Assembly (NCBI GenBank): GCA_964035575.1
Contig: OZ037901.1
Location: 372,001-436,000 of the forward strand
Source of the DNA: Rhynchopus sp. YZ270_cl-10
Taxonomy: Eukaryota > Euglenozoa > Diplonemea > Diplonemida > Diplonemidae
Direction: 5' to 3'
Length of the DNA: 64,000 nt
Both the position numbers and the translations under genes were made by a program. Below, piece after piece: positions 18,934 through 29,217 of this stretch (positions within the stretch are counted from its first letter, which is position 1; each line of letters begins with the position of its first letter). Below the pieces are notes generated by a model that was not told the DNA's origin, did no database searches, and worked only from the letters and a program-made list of their open reading frames with translations.

Positions 18934-20070
18934 ATCATACATTCCATGGTTCTCCGTATAGAAAAGCCTGTTTGTGGAGCCACTTTAAAGTGATAAAAAA
19001 TCCGCCAAAAAAATGTTGCGACCCCGGAATTTTTTCAGATCGATCCGGAAATTCACTGCCGCCCATTTTCGGGGGTCAACAATTCACGACTTGAGTCGTA
19101 AATGGAACTGTCCGTGGACACATGGATTTTATAAAAATTTTCCCCCGATTTTTTTTTCGATTTTTATTTATTTGGAAAGATCGGGTACGAAAACGTTCAA
19201 TTCCGGGGTCGCACGATTTTTTTTATGCCTCTGTGGCTGGTTAGGTGATTTTTGGCTGTGGTACCCCCTTTGGGAACATTTCTATGCAGGTTTCTTAAGG
19301 ACTTCCTTAGGAAAACCTCCTCTTTGGGTCGCAACACAGTGGCGTTTGTAAATTGATTTCTTTTTGGATAAAGTTTTCGGTTTTTGTTTCCTTGGATTTA
19401 TCTTTTACAAATCCTTCAATTCCGACACATTTTTTATCCCGGAAACACACTCCACGGTATGCAACTTTTGGTGGAGCCAACCCTTTTTTTCACGTTTCTA
19501 TGCAGGTTTCTTAAGGACTTCCTTAAGAAAACCTCCTATTTGGGTCACCACACAGTGGCATCTCTAAGTTGGATTTTTTTTGAAGAAAGTTTTCGATTTT
19601 TTTTTCTTTGGATTTATTTTTTACAAATCTTTCAATTCCGACCATTTTTTTAGCCCGGAAACACACTCCACGGCACGCAACTTTTGGTGGAGCCGACCCC
19701 CTTTTATGCACTGAAATCCCTATACGTTACTGTATAAAGACCCATGGAGCCACTTTAAATTGACTTCTACTCCACGAAAGTGGTCGATTTTTTTTATGGT
19801 GAAAAGCGGGGAGCTCGGAAATTCACTGCCGCTGGTTTTCAGGGAGAAAAAATTACATGTCACACACCCACCTCACCGAGAGCCAAAACAGAAATACGCT
19901 CACCTCGATATTTTTTTTGGAAAAAAAAATTTTTTTTCTGGATTTTTATTTCTTTGGATCCGGCCGATTCGAAACGTTCAATTGCGGGGTCGGACGATCA
20001 AAAATATGCATCTCACATTTCTGAGTGCAAAATATGAAAAAGTATACGGAGAACCATGGAATGTATGATA
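18933..20070. mobile_element. ~1.1 kb TIR element with internal direct modules
   Basis: Ends pair as TATCATACATTCCATGGTTC...CGTATA at 18933-18960 and its reverse at 20041-20068. Inside, a module with GGTTTCTTAAGGACTTCCTTA and CACACAGTGGC occurs at ~19289 and ~19506 (spacing 217 bp). Other phrases (GAAATTCACTGCCGC at 19049 and 19825, GGAGCCACTTTAAA at 18977 and 19747) are duplicated as well. No transposase. Confidence 0.75.
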
Positions 20071-20086
20071 TATTTTTTTTCACGGG

Positions 20087-21535
20087 TCAGGAAAGATCTT
20101 TTGTCTTTTTTTGTCTTTTTTCGAGAGAAAAAAACACGGGTCAGGAAAGATCTTTTGTCTTTTTTTGTCTTTTTTCGAGAATCTCGGGAGAAAAAAAAAA
20201 AAAATCAAGATTTTCAGGATTTTTGTCATTTTTTTTCAGGATCTCTCGAGATCTTTGAGATCTTTGAAAAATCCTGAAAAAAAAAGGAAAAAAAAGGAAA
20301 AAAAGAGAAAAAAAGATGAAAAAGATCTTGAAAATCTTTTTTTTCTCAAAAAAAAGATAAAAAAGATTTTTGGGATTTTGAAAAATCTTTTTGGGGGAAA
20401 AAAAAAAAAAGATTTTGAAAATCTTTTTTTTTTTTTTCAAAGATTTCTCAAGATCTCGAGATTTTTCATGAAATTTCATGGATTTTTCCAGGATTTTTCA
20501 GGATTTTTTCAGGATTTTCCCAGGATTTTCAAATCTTTTCTCTTTTTTTTTTTCTCCCAAAAATCTTTTTTTTTTTTTTTTTTTCGGGAGAAGAGGATTT
20601 TTTTTCTCGAAAAAAAAAAAAAAAAAAAAGATCTTTCCCGACCCGTGAAAAAAAAAAAAATCAAGATTTTCAGGATTTTTGTCTTTTTTTTTCAGGATCT
20701 CTCGAGATCTTTGAGATCTTTGAAAAATCCTGAAAAAAAAAAGGAAAAAAAGGAAAAAAAGAGAAAAAAAGATGAAAAAGATCTTGAAAATCTTTTTTTC
20801 TCAAAAAAAAGATAAAAAAGATTTTTGGCATGGATGTCCAAAGTACTTGAAGTACTTTTTTCGGATTTTTTATGGTACTTGAAGTACTTGACCCCCCTTT
20901 TTTTTCCTCTCAAAATGACAGTCAAGTACTTGAAGATTGATCAAGTACTTGACAGAAATCAAGTACTTGATACCCTATTTTTTTTTCTCGTACTTTTTTA
21001 CTTTTTTACCCTCTGGCAGAGTCTGTCAAGTACTTGTTTTCGCAAAAAAAACGTCAAGTACTTGATCAAGTACCCACTTTTTTTTTGTACTTGATCAAGT
21101 ACTTGACGTTTTTTTTTTGTGAAAAAAGTACTTGACAGAGGGAGAACAAGTAAAAAAGTACTAGAAAAAAAAATAGGGTGTCAAGTACTTGAAGTATCAA
21201 GTATTGGATTTTTTGGGGGATCAAGTACTTGATATACTTCAAGTACTTTGGACATCCATGTTTTGGGATTTTGAAAAATCTTTTTGGGAAAAAAAAAAAA
21301 AAAGATTTTGAAAATCTTTTTTTTTTTTTTCAAAGATTTCTCAAGATCTCGAGATTTTTCATGAAATTTCATGGATTTTTCCAGGATTTTTCAGGATTTT
21401 TCCAGGATTTTCAAATCTTTTCTCTTTTTTTTTTTCTCCCAAAAATCTTTTTTTTTTTTTTTTTTTCGGGAGAAGAGGATTTTTTTTCTCGAAAAAAAAA
21501 AAAAAAAAAAAGATCTTTCCCGACCCGTGAATTTT
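20087..21535. repeat. A/T-run foldback repeat, full copy plus tandem partial copy
   Basis: The first unit is bounded by CACGGGTCAGGAAAGATC (20090) and the reverse-like GATCTTTCCCGACCCGTGA (20630). A second unit (20650-21535) repeats the interior (TCAAGATTTTCAGGATTTTTG, CTCGAGATC, ATTTCATGGATTTTTCC) and has the same right end at 21511, but lacks the left end. Composition is dominated by A and T runs, so all open frames here are Lys/Phe artefacts. The second unit is interrupted by the TIR element at 20829-21260. Confidence 0.75.
20829..21260. mobile_element. 432-bp TIR element full of CAAGTACTTG palindromes, with 6-bp target duplication
   Basis: Ends are CATGGATGTCCAAAGTACTT at 20829 and the exact reverse at 21260. 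It is flanked by TTTTGG on both sides (20823-20828 and 21261-21266). The paralogous tract at ~20346-20360 reads straight through with a single TTTTGG, giving the empty site. The interior has ten or more AAGTACTTG palindromes in nested inverted order. Superfamily not assigned. Confidence 0.9.
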
Positions 21536-21629
21536 TTTTTGAAAAAAAAAAACGCCGTGCCCCCGGGCCACCCCAGTCACTTCCTTCCTTCTTTCTTTCT
21601 TTGGGTCAGACCAAGGGAGTTACCTATGC

Positions 21630-21830
21630 CTTGCCACACTCACGGGGGGATGAAGTGTGCCGTCTGTATTTCCTTGGCCGGAGGGAGTATGCGGGACTAT
21701 TCTGTTTTGTCCTCAGGGAGGTAAACGTCACTGCCCCAAGAAACCCTGGCTAGGGTATATAAATGCCGGGCCAGTGGCTTCCCCATGCTATGAAGGTGTT
21801 TGCACTCGGATGCCTTCATTTCCTTTTGTT
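21630..21830 (+). promoter_or_regulatory. D2-like 5' region with TATA box
   Basis: Aligns with the 5' part of D2 (11680-11830): GTATGCGGGACT, GTCCTCAGGG, then GGGTATATAAATGC(C/T)GGG followed by CTATGCTATGA and GTGT/GCTCGCA-like text. Conservation of the TATA context in a diverged copy supports it being the element's own promoter. Confidence 0.5.
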
Positions 21831-22082
21831 TTATTTTTTATGTTCACTCCGTGCCACGGCAGGCATTTTGCTAACCATCGTTCCGGATTTTTGGGTTTTT
21901 TTTTATTTTTTTCTCATCGTTCCATCGTTCCAGAGGAAAAGGTGGCATCATTCCATCGACTGTACTGCAGGGTGTGTCGCGGATACAGAGACCCTGGGGC
22001 TCAAGGGTACACCGTGGGAGACCAGAACGCGACTCAATTGGTCAAACGCCGAAGGAAAAGGAAGCATGTAGCATGGCGAAAG

Positions 22083-22156
22083 AAAAAAGTGGCGTACCGT
22101 GCGCCTGCGGCGCAAGCTTGCAACCCACCTTTTCCCATAACATAGTTTGGCAGTAA
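22083..22156 (-). repeat. F5 hairpin tail repeat, variant a
   Basis: GCGTACCGTGCGCCTGCGGC followed by GCAAGCTTGCAACCCACCTT. The ~70-bp unit also occurs at 35224-35290 with few changes. On the minus strand it ends hairpin, CGGTACGC, CACTTTTTTC. Confidence 0.65.
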
Positions 22157-22489
22157 AAAGTGCACCCCCAACCCCCCAAAATATACACTGGTTCCGGACA
22201 TTTAGGAACCCGGCCGAGTTAGCAAAATACCTGTTCCGTGGTTAAGGTTGCGAGGAGTCCAAAGTCAGGCGAAATAGCCACAGCAAGGCTCAACTGTCAC
22301 ACTGCTTGCGTTGACGACTTTATATTTCTCCAAATTAAGAACAGAAAAAAAATGACATGGAGATTGCACAACTGTGGCAACACAACCGAGGCAACTACAC
22401 TACTCCAACAATTTATCAAAAAAGAAGAAGAAACAAGAATAAATGGTTGTAGACAGGAAAGAGAGAATGACGCAAATAAATGCCTATTC

Positions 22490-22578
22490 TGTCTTGTTGT
22501 TTCATTGATGTTTTTTGCTCCTATTCTTTGCGCTATCTGATCGTACCGTCAATCCATTTACGTGGTATTGGAGGTATG
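22490..22578 (+). repeat. ~88-bp segment shared with 29126-29217
   Basis: Both copies run from GTCTTGTTGTTTCATTGATG through GCGCTATCTGATCGTACC and CATTTACGTGGTATTGGAGG to TATGCA, with one visible mismatch. Flanks are unrelated. The family is not recognised. Confidence 0.7.
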
Positions 22579-22883
22579 CATGGAAAGTATACCTGGTTTC
22601 AGATTTCTGGTGATATCTAAAATTATTCCAGGTCACTACGTTTCTAAGTCATGTCATGTATTTCCCCCGGAAATGTGCTGAAATCAATTTTCGGTGTCCT
22701 GCTGAGAAAATTGCGGGGTCGCAAGAGGTTTTTAGTGGAAACATATCATGGTTACTGCTTACAGTAAACTGCCTCCCAAAAAGAGTCTTCGCAGAAGATG
22801 AGTCAGGTATGTATAAAAAAAGTCCTTTGTCTGAAATGACATCATCCTGACAACAAGCTTGTGGAAACCAGCGATAACGAATG

Positions 22884-22941
22884 TGATCAAGGTGACTAAG
22901 CACCAGAGGCTTAGGATCATCTTATAAACCTTTCTTCATTT
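22884..22941 (+). repeat. Dispersed tail repeat, family F3
   Basis: ATCAAGGTGACTAAGCACCA, GAGGCTTAGGATCATCTTAT, AAACCTTTCTTC. Clearest copy of the family together with 6260-6320. An F1 tail starts directly after it. Confidence 0.6.
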
Positions 22942-22947
22942 TTTCCT

Positions 22948-23080
22948 CGTTCTCTTACGGTACGGGCAAGTCATTAGGTTTCCTTTTACATCTTCTGTTG
23001 TAGGCTGCAGGGTACTTTCATCCGGATGGCCGGCATCGTACGTGGGTCAGTCGGAGGTGCCTGCATTAATAACTTCACTT
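22948..23080 (+). repeat. Dispersed tail repeat, family F1
   Basis: Runs from TCGTTCTCTTACGGTACGGG to TTAATAACTTCACTTTTT and matches the 3' end of D2 with a few changes, but without the D2 5' part. It is a 5'-truncated copy, which supports a retroposition mechanism for the F1/D2 family. Confidence 0.75.
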
Positions 23081-23330
23081 TTTACTGTTTTCTTAAGGAT
23101 GTAGGATTGTAGGAGATTATAATTGGACGTCAAGAAAATGATAATTTCACGCAGTGTTTTTTTCGCAAATAAAAACCACGCAAATTGAACTTTATTTCAC
23201 CGCAATTTCTTAGGAGCGTGATTTTATTTATATTTTTTCACGCTTAAACCGAGTTTTTTTTGTAACTGCGTCCGTCAATGAACGATGAGGCATTTGCACT
23301 TTCAACTTCTAAATAAAAAATCAGTGATCG
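23081..23330. other. Hairpin-prone AT-rich spacer with F2-like tail
   Basis: Contains paired TTTCACGC/GCGTGA-type words near 23140-23240 and an F2-like tail (ACTGCGTCCGTC ... GCACTTTCAACTTC) at ~23264-23310, directly before the second copy of D1. Confidence 0.45.
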
Positions 23331-25106
23331 TGTAGCTAAGGAGGTGGGGATGTACTTATTTACAATATTAGTACATTCCAGCATATTAGAGGAAGCGGTA
23401 CTGTTCCCATTTTCTTTTTTCTCCTTTTTTCCTGAAAAATACAAAAAAATAAGTAACCCACAAATGACAATAAAGCGCCTTCTAACATGGTTACATTGGG
23501 TACAGAAGGATTGGTTACTCTCAATTGCTGTTGAACACAAAGTAAAGAAGAGAGCAACAATACCGATGATGGTGCCTTTATTTGAATGCAATCTTCCTCG
23601 TGAAGCCATGGGGGTGTGCATGAGTGTTGTGAGAGTGGACCACACCTATTTCTAGCCTTGTCGCCCACGAATGCCCACCCTATTCATTTCCATATTGTTC
23701 ACAGAAAAATAAGGCACTTCTTCCCCACCCAACCCCAGACAAAGGGGAAGCTAAGAACTAACAGTACTATAAAAAAAAGGCTCATATTCTTTTCCTCCTG
23801 ACCCCTTTCCCCCTTTCCCCTCGGTTGACGGGTTGACGGGTTGACGGGTTGACGGGTTGACGGGTTGACGGGTTGACGGGTTGACGGGTTGACGGGTTGA
23901 CGGGTTGACGGGTTGACGGGTTGACGGGTTGACGGGTTGACGGGTTGACGGGTTGACGGGTTGACGGGTTGACGGGTTGACGGGTAGTGTGCAGCAACCC
24001 CTTTTCTCTGGAAGGTGTGGGTGCAGATCTTGTAGCGAATAGTCAATGCAGAACATAAAGTCCGCAGGGATGCAGCGAGACTCCAACACTGGTTGTCATG
24101 TGACCATGTCAAGGAGACGGGATTAATGGATGGGTGGGTGCAGTGCGGGGGGAATGAGTCAAAGGAAACGAGGGGGAGGATAATCTGCAGTGAAAGAGAC
24201 CTTTGCATTTTTGTTTTGGTGTAGGTTGGTCATTGAAGGGCCTTCTTGTCACCGTACCCTAAGCATGGTTCTTTGGTAGGTCTTTTTGGGGATTCTGTAC
24301 CCTAATCATTGTTCTTTGATCGATATTTTTGGGGGCATCGTTCTGGAAGCATACAACAAACACTTTGGCTGTAATGTGACGCAGCAAGGCGCTTTTCTCT
24401 CACGGTTTTATTGGGTTGAAAATGTGTCGCTTCAAATAGGCCAGACGAATAGACGAACTGATCTGTTTTCCTACACGACGACTCTTTTTGCCAGTTCTTT
24501 TACCAGTGAAACTCCTGAGTTGAAAGGATATGCCGCCTGCAGCTTCATCAGCATAAGAGGGCTAATAGGAGAACCACTTCCCGACTCCACCTCCCCCGAA
24601 CAGGATTGCATCTACCTTTCGCTCCATTTTCTTCATCTTTTTCTTCTTGCTTTGCATGACCGGGCCGCATCTGTATACAATATGTGCAGTGGGGCATGCG
24701 TTTGGGAGGAAGAAGATTATGAGCTCTGAGAGCATAATAAGGCAGTTGCTGAGACTGGTGTTTTTGACCTCGGGGATCCTTGAGAGGGATGCTCAGCGTA
24801 GCGAGAGTGAGGGTGAGGATGAGGGTGTGGATGACATGACGACGTTGACACGGTTGAACAGCTGCCTGCGTGTGAACTCTGACACCTCGTCGCAAGCCCC
24901 GGTCTCGCACAGAAGGGTATCTTTCTCCTGTGTCCCGACGAGCCCATTCTCAACAGATGATTCCGACGAATCTGTGCTCTCCCCGTGCGAGACACAACTG
25001 AGCGGCTCCTCAAGAGAAGGATCAGGGTCGGGATCAGGAGAAGGAGAGGGATCAGGAGAAGGATCAGGATCAACAATAACGGTCGTCCCAGCCAAACAGC
25101 ACCGTT
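23331..25106 (+). repeat. ~2 kb duplicated unit D1, copy 2
   Basis: Second copy of 9005-11029 in the same orientation. It lacks the LINE-tail insertion at 9116, has a (TTGACGGG)n expansion where copy 1 has unique sequence, and has a ~200-bp deletion near 24345 with ~45 bp of local duplication (ACCCTAA, CATTGTTCTTTGAT) at the joint. Confidence 0.9.
23823..23985 (+). repeat. (TTGACGGG)n tandem array
   Basis: About 20 perfect 8-bp units. Copy 1 of D1 has only about two units at the same place (~9602-9618), so the array expanded after the duplication, or replaced ~150 bp of the original. GGG every 8 bp could allow a G-quadruplex. Confidence 0.97.
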
Positions 25107-25150
25107 ACTTAACCTTAGTTCGGAAGCCACATACTGTAAGGGTAAGTTGA
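24719..25150 (+). CDS. Hypothetical Ser/Gly/Glu-rich open frame in unit D1 (copy 2)
   Basis: Counterpart of 10634-11056. The frame survives a net 3-bp indel (TSPPPKADDSDES becomes TSPFSTDDSDES), a Tyr to Cys change, and rearranged Gly-Ser-Glu units. It ends in a different tail because the duplication breaks at 25106, where AAGGGTAAGTTG could act as a splice donor. No domain is recognised. Confidence 0.25.
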   Translation: MSSESIIRQLLRLVFLTSGILERDAQRSESEGEDEGVDDMTTLTRLNSCLRVNSDTSSQAPVSHRRVSFSCVPTSPFSTDDSDESVLSPCETQLSGSSREGSGSGSGEGEGSGEGSGSTITVVPAKQHRYLTLVRKPHTVRVS

Positions 25151-26360
25151 TTTTATTTTTTGTTGCGTGTTTATGTACGTAAGATATTTTGATTTAGGGG
25201 GGGGAAAAAATAGGGAAAAAGGAAAAAAAAATAGTTGGTCATTTTGTTGCAAATCTTGTGGGTATTTTTTCGGAAGTGGCACCACCACGGTGAGCACGGT
25301 TGAGAAGGTGTCAATTGCGCCACCAGTTACTTACTCGTAAAAAACGCGCTTCGGAAAGTGGGTGATCCCTTGCTGCTGTCCCCAGTTTTTTTGCAGGAGA
25401 TCCTGAAGTCGTTTTCTATTTTTGTGCATTAAACCAACGAGACTTACGCTCGTCTTGGTACCATTTGTTTTGTTCCGTTTTGTACTTTGCTGACCCACTA
25501 GAAGGCTATTTTATATGGATTTAAGTGAGGAGGCTGATATTCACCGGCCTTACTGACTGCGCATATCAGTCCACGCTAAGTGACACTTTTCGTGACAGCG
25601 ACTGATACTTGAGAAGCAAATTTCCTACGCCTTTAACCTTGCGATCCAAGCAAATGGGAAAACGACATCATGCTGCATAACTGTCTCCGTCACAAAGAGA
25701 CAGCCATCTTTCAAACCCAATGTGTTCCAACGTGTACACGATAGTGATCTATAAGCTGTGTGTGCACGAGAGGCATAGTATTATTCATCTTGCAAGTTTT
25801 CTTTACGTTCATTTTTTTTACCTTTTTTTTTTTTTTTTTAAAGAGTGCACGGCAGGGATTTTTCTAATTCTGGATTGGGATTGGGATTTCGGGAAAATAA
25901 AAAAATTCCCTGAAAAAAATTCCCTGTTTTTCCCTACAGCAATTTCAGGTACATTCTACCCCACCCCACCCCCAGAGAGTTTCGCCTGTGGGATGCGATC
26001 GATCAACGCGATCAAATAAAGCGAAAAAAGGGGAAAAGGAAAAAAAAAAGTTCCGGGTTTTTGAGCATGCCTACCGCTGGGAGTGGTATACGTATACGGG
26101 TTTTGGGATTTCCACTTTTTTTTCCCGTTTTTTTTTTCCCGTTTTTCACTGGTGGGTTTTTGGGTGGGTGGACCCCACTAAAGTTTTTGTGCGGCACCAC
26201 TGTGGGTCGCAATCTCTTTGCAGAACCCAAAAAAGGCAGAAAAAGGAAAAGGGGAAAAAAAAAAATCCCCGCCTGCGGCAGGAAATTTCTGCATAGGTTC
26301 AACCTTCCTCTTTAAGAAACGCTTAGGGCAAACAACACTTTTTTTAACACAGTTTTTTTT
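25107..26360. other. Spacer between D1 copy 2 and D2 copy 2, no gene
   Basis: Unrelated to the spacer in the first array. Mixed sequence with G/A-rich and poly-T tracts and a palindromic CCCCGCCTGCGGC segment near 26266. A CACGAGAGGC...TTGCAAGTTTTC phrase at ~25767 resembles family F4. No convincing frame. Confidence 0.45.
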
Positions 26361-27065
26361 CAAAACAGGAGGCGAGGAGGGGTATGCGGGGCGTTTTTGT
26401 GCCTTCAGGGTCTTTTTGTTTTTCAGCAACCCTGCCTCTCCTATATCACCAGTGCATAGCCTTTGTCTTTCTGTTGGGGTATGCGGGACTTCCCCTAGTC
26501 CTCAGGGTCTAAACGCCCCTGCCCTCTTTTATGCAAGTTCACCCTGGCAGGGTATATAAATGCTGGGTCAGGCTGGACCCCCTATGCTATGATGGGTGCT
26601 CGCACCCGGAGCATAAATGGCCAGCGGTCAGGCCAGAGTCGCTCTACGGAGTCTCTCTGCCACGCCTTTGGGTTACGGTGTGCTGCCTGTAAGGACGTCC
26701 ATGTATATCCCTAAGAGAAAGGGTGAGGCCCAACTGTCGGTACAGCATGGGGCGCCAAGAGAGAGATGTTGTGACCCCCCCGCCCGTGTTTTTGGGTTTC
26801 TGCTCTCTTGTGTAGACTATCGTGCATCAAGCGTTGGGTGCAGCGAACTGCAGTACCTGTAAGCTCACAACTCTTCAACGGAAGGTGGGCCGCCGGCTGT
26901 CGAGCGGTTGTGAACCGCCCTCGTTCTCTTACGGTACGGGCCAGTCATTAGGTTTCCTTTTTACATCTTCTGTTGTTGGCCGCAGGGTACTTGTGCTTTC
27001 ATCCGGATGGCTGGCATCGTACGTGGGTCAGTCGGAGGTGCCTGCATTAATAACTTCACTTTTTA
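26361..27065 (+). repeat. ~0.7 kb retroelement-like unit D2, copy 2
   Basis: Same order and orientation as copy 1 (11566-12276), with the TATA context at ~26552 and the same F1 3' terminus. The CCCACCCCTTTTTGTG segment is shortened here. Confidence 0.8.
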
Positions 27066-27325
27066 TGCGTTCGCGCCCTGCCTGCGGGAAAAAAGTAGCG
27101 TACCGTGGCTTCGGAAACTTTCGTTTTAGAAAATATGTGAAGTAAAATTTTGACAATAATTTATGGAATCGATTTCTCGCTGCGGGAATTTTCCTGACGA
27201 AAATCACCAACGCAGTGCCATTTTCTGCAACATTTTTTAGAAATGTTGCGTACCGTGGCTTCGCCAGGAACTTTTGGTGCCATGACCGGTTCTTTTTTTT
27301 CAACCGCGGGTAGTAGCTATTTTTT
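27066..27325 (-). repeat. F5 hairpin tail repeats, variant b pair
   Basis: GCGTACCGTGGCTTCGG at ~27100 and GCGTACCGTGGCTTCGCCAG at 27248. The second is preceded by CACCAACGCAGT...ACATTTTTTA...ATGTT, as at 17030-17062, so the unit extends further upstream on the minus strand's 3' side. Confidence 0.6.
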
Positions 27326-27411
27326 CTCGAGAGAGAAGTCGTTTTCCTTCACTCTTGTTTTCTTTGCACGCAAAGGAAACACGAGTGAAGGAAAACGGCT
27401 GTTCTCGAGGG
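27326..27411. repeat. 86-bp tight hairpin
   Basis: CTCGAGAGAGAAGTCGTTTT...CTTTGC pairs with GCAAAGGAAACACGAGTGAA...CTCGAG. Arms are ~40 bp and the loop is about two bases. A second short inverted pair (AAAACAGTG/CACTGTTTT) flanks the region before the heptamer array. Confidence 0.8.
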
Positions 27412-27477
27412 GAAAACAGTGCTTTGTTACATTTTTCCAGTGTTTGAATCACAGAAATACACTGTTTTATGGTTTTA

Positions 27478-27725
27478 TACACTGTACACTGTACACTGTA
27501 CACTGTACACTGTACACTGTACACTGTACACTGTACACTGTACACTGTACACTGTACACTGTACACTGTACACTGTACACTGTACACTGTACACTGTACA
27601 CTGTACACTGTACACTGTACACTGTACACTGTACACTGTACACTGTACACTGTACACTGTACACTGTACACTGTACACTGTACACTGTACACTGTACACT
27701 GTACACTGTACACTGTACACACTGT
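27478..27725. repeat. (TGTACAC)n heptamer tandem array
   Basis: About 35 perfect 7-bp units. Because 7 is coprime to 3 and the unit has no stop, all frames on both strands are open (LYTVHCT heptapeptide). These are not genes. Confidence 0.98.
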
Positions 27726-28136
27726 AGTTCCTATCACTTTCTGGTGCCCAGGTATTCTGGGTACCCAGGCAACATGATAACGAGAAAACACAAAATCCTA
27801 CACGTAACGAAAATAAGGATTTTACTGGACAAAAGTAAGGTAAAAATCATAATTTAATCTGGAAAAACCAGCGCAAAATGCCTACAAAACCACCAAAAAA
27901 AAACGGGAAAAAACTCGGTATACGGACCCGAAAAACCCCGAAAAAAGGCCGGTATACGCCTGAGGCCTGGTTTTTGAGGAAAAAATTGGCTCTGCAGGCG
28001 GTTGCTGTAGTTGTGGGTGCGGATGTTCGCGTCAGTTGCAGGCAAACGTCCAGCATCAGAGACATTTGAGGTGGTGCACAAAAAGACGTGTCAATCGCAT
28101 TCAATTATGAGGGTTGGAAGACGGAGGAGATCTCAC

Positions 28137-28250
28137 ATGTTGCGTACCGTGGCTTCGCCAGGAACCTTTGGGTGCCATGACCGCCGTTTCTTTCATAAAT
28201 GTACCGAGGTTACTGATAAGGCTGACACACACTACGGATTGTGGTTCACC
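28137..28250 (-). repeat. F5 hairpin tail repeat, variant b
   Basis: TTGCGTACCGTGGCTTCGCC, AGGAACCTTTGGGTGCCATG, ACCGC, then a segment (ACTGATAAGGCTGACACACA) matching 17115-17135. GCTTCGC at 28152-28158 is the hairpin apex. Confidence 0.65.
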
Positions 28251-29125
28251 CCTCCCCACCTGCCTTTTGTGCATCAGAGGGGAGAAAGCGCCACGCCTCC
28301 CTGCACTGGCAGGGAGTCGCGCGCGCGAAGCGCACGCAGCGACCGCTTTTACGGGGGGAAAGCTCGGGACCCCAAATCACCCCCGGCGAGAGCCCTGACG
28401 ACATAGCGGGAAAATTTTTTCCCCCCACAAAAAAGTCAAAAAACAGCCCAAAAACTACACCAAAGAAACAGGGAATTTTTTGGATTGGGATTTCGGAATT
28501 TGGCCAAAAAGGGACGGATTTAGAGATATCCTTGGTGCACGGTGGAATCCGCCCATTTTGGGTGGACTCCACCGCGTGGCCAGCACACTTATCGTTAACT
28601 TCCATGCTTCGTGGAAGTGTTTTTTGATCAGCGTCACGCCTATCATGGTAGGTTACAGTGAAAAGAAAAGAAAAAAGAAGGCCGTGCACTCCCCGTCTTC
28701 GGTTGTTGTTGAACGAGCATTCTCTCTCCTCTACGCGAAGAGACGCCCCGTCTGAGAAGTTGATGATTCTTCATGAACAGTCACCCGAGCTCAACACCAA
28801 AGCGATGGGGGTATATTCTTGAACACGCTGTTGCCCTTTCCTGGCGTGGCTCATCCCAAAAATAAAGTGTAATTTTTGTACTTTTGGTGTGGCTGAAAGG
28901 GGGGGAGGAAAGTGCGAATCAGCCCTCAATTTCCCCCCCCGCCTTGTAAAAATTTAACACTGTGTACTGTGTACTGGACTGACGCCTCTTCCTTCTGTAG
29001 TACAATGGCTAGTATGTGAGCACCTCCCCTATCCCTAGCCCCAAAGCGGCCAAGGATCGGGGAGGTTAGTTTCCAATAACACTTCGTGTATGCAATAATA
29101 ATAATAAAAAATATTATAGTGGAGT

Positions 29126-29217
29126 TGTCTTGTTGTTTCATTGATGTTTTTTGCTCCTATTCTTTGCGCTATCTGATCGTACCATCAATCCATTTACGTG
29201 GTATTGGAGGTATGCAC
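29126..29217 (+). repeat. ~88-bp segment shared with 22490-22578
   Basis: See the other copy. Here it is followed by CCAGGTGTCATATCCCCC rather than the sequence found at 22579. Confidence 0.7.

Larger units (their letters stand above)
21536..22947. other. Repeat mosaic, no gene
   Basis: Holds a D2-like promoter segment (21630-21830, TATA context GGGTATATAAATGCCGGG), an F5 hairpin repeat (22083-22156), an ~88-bp segment shared with 29126-29217, and an F3 tail (22884-22941). No coding region is supported. Confidence 0.5.

Noticed and set aside
20111-21753. Lys/Phe-rich frames of 170-234 codons
   Set aside because: A/T homopolymer runs only; they cross element boundaries and have no domain.
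28681-28755. hAT transposase C-terminus (SSVVVERAFSLLYAKRR)
   Set aside because: Only ~20 residues look right, with no transposase sequence upstream. Too short to support, though hAT-like ends exist at 42187.
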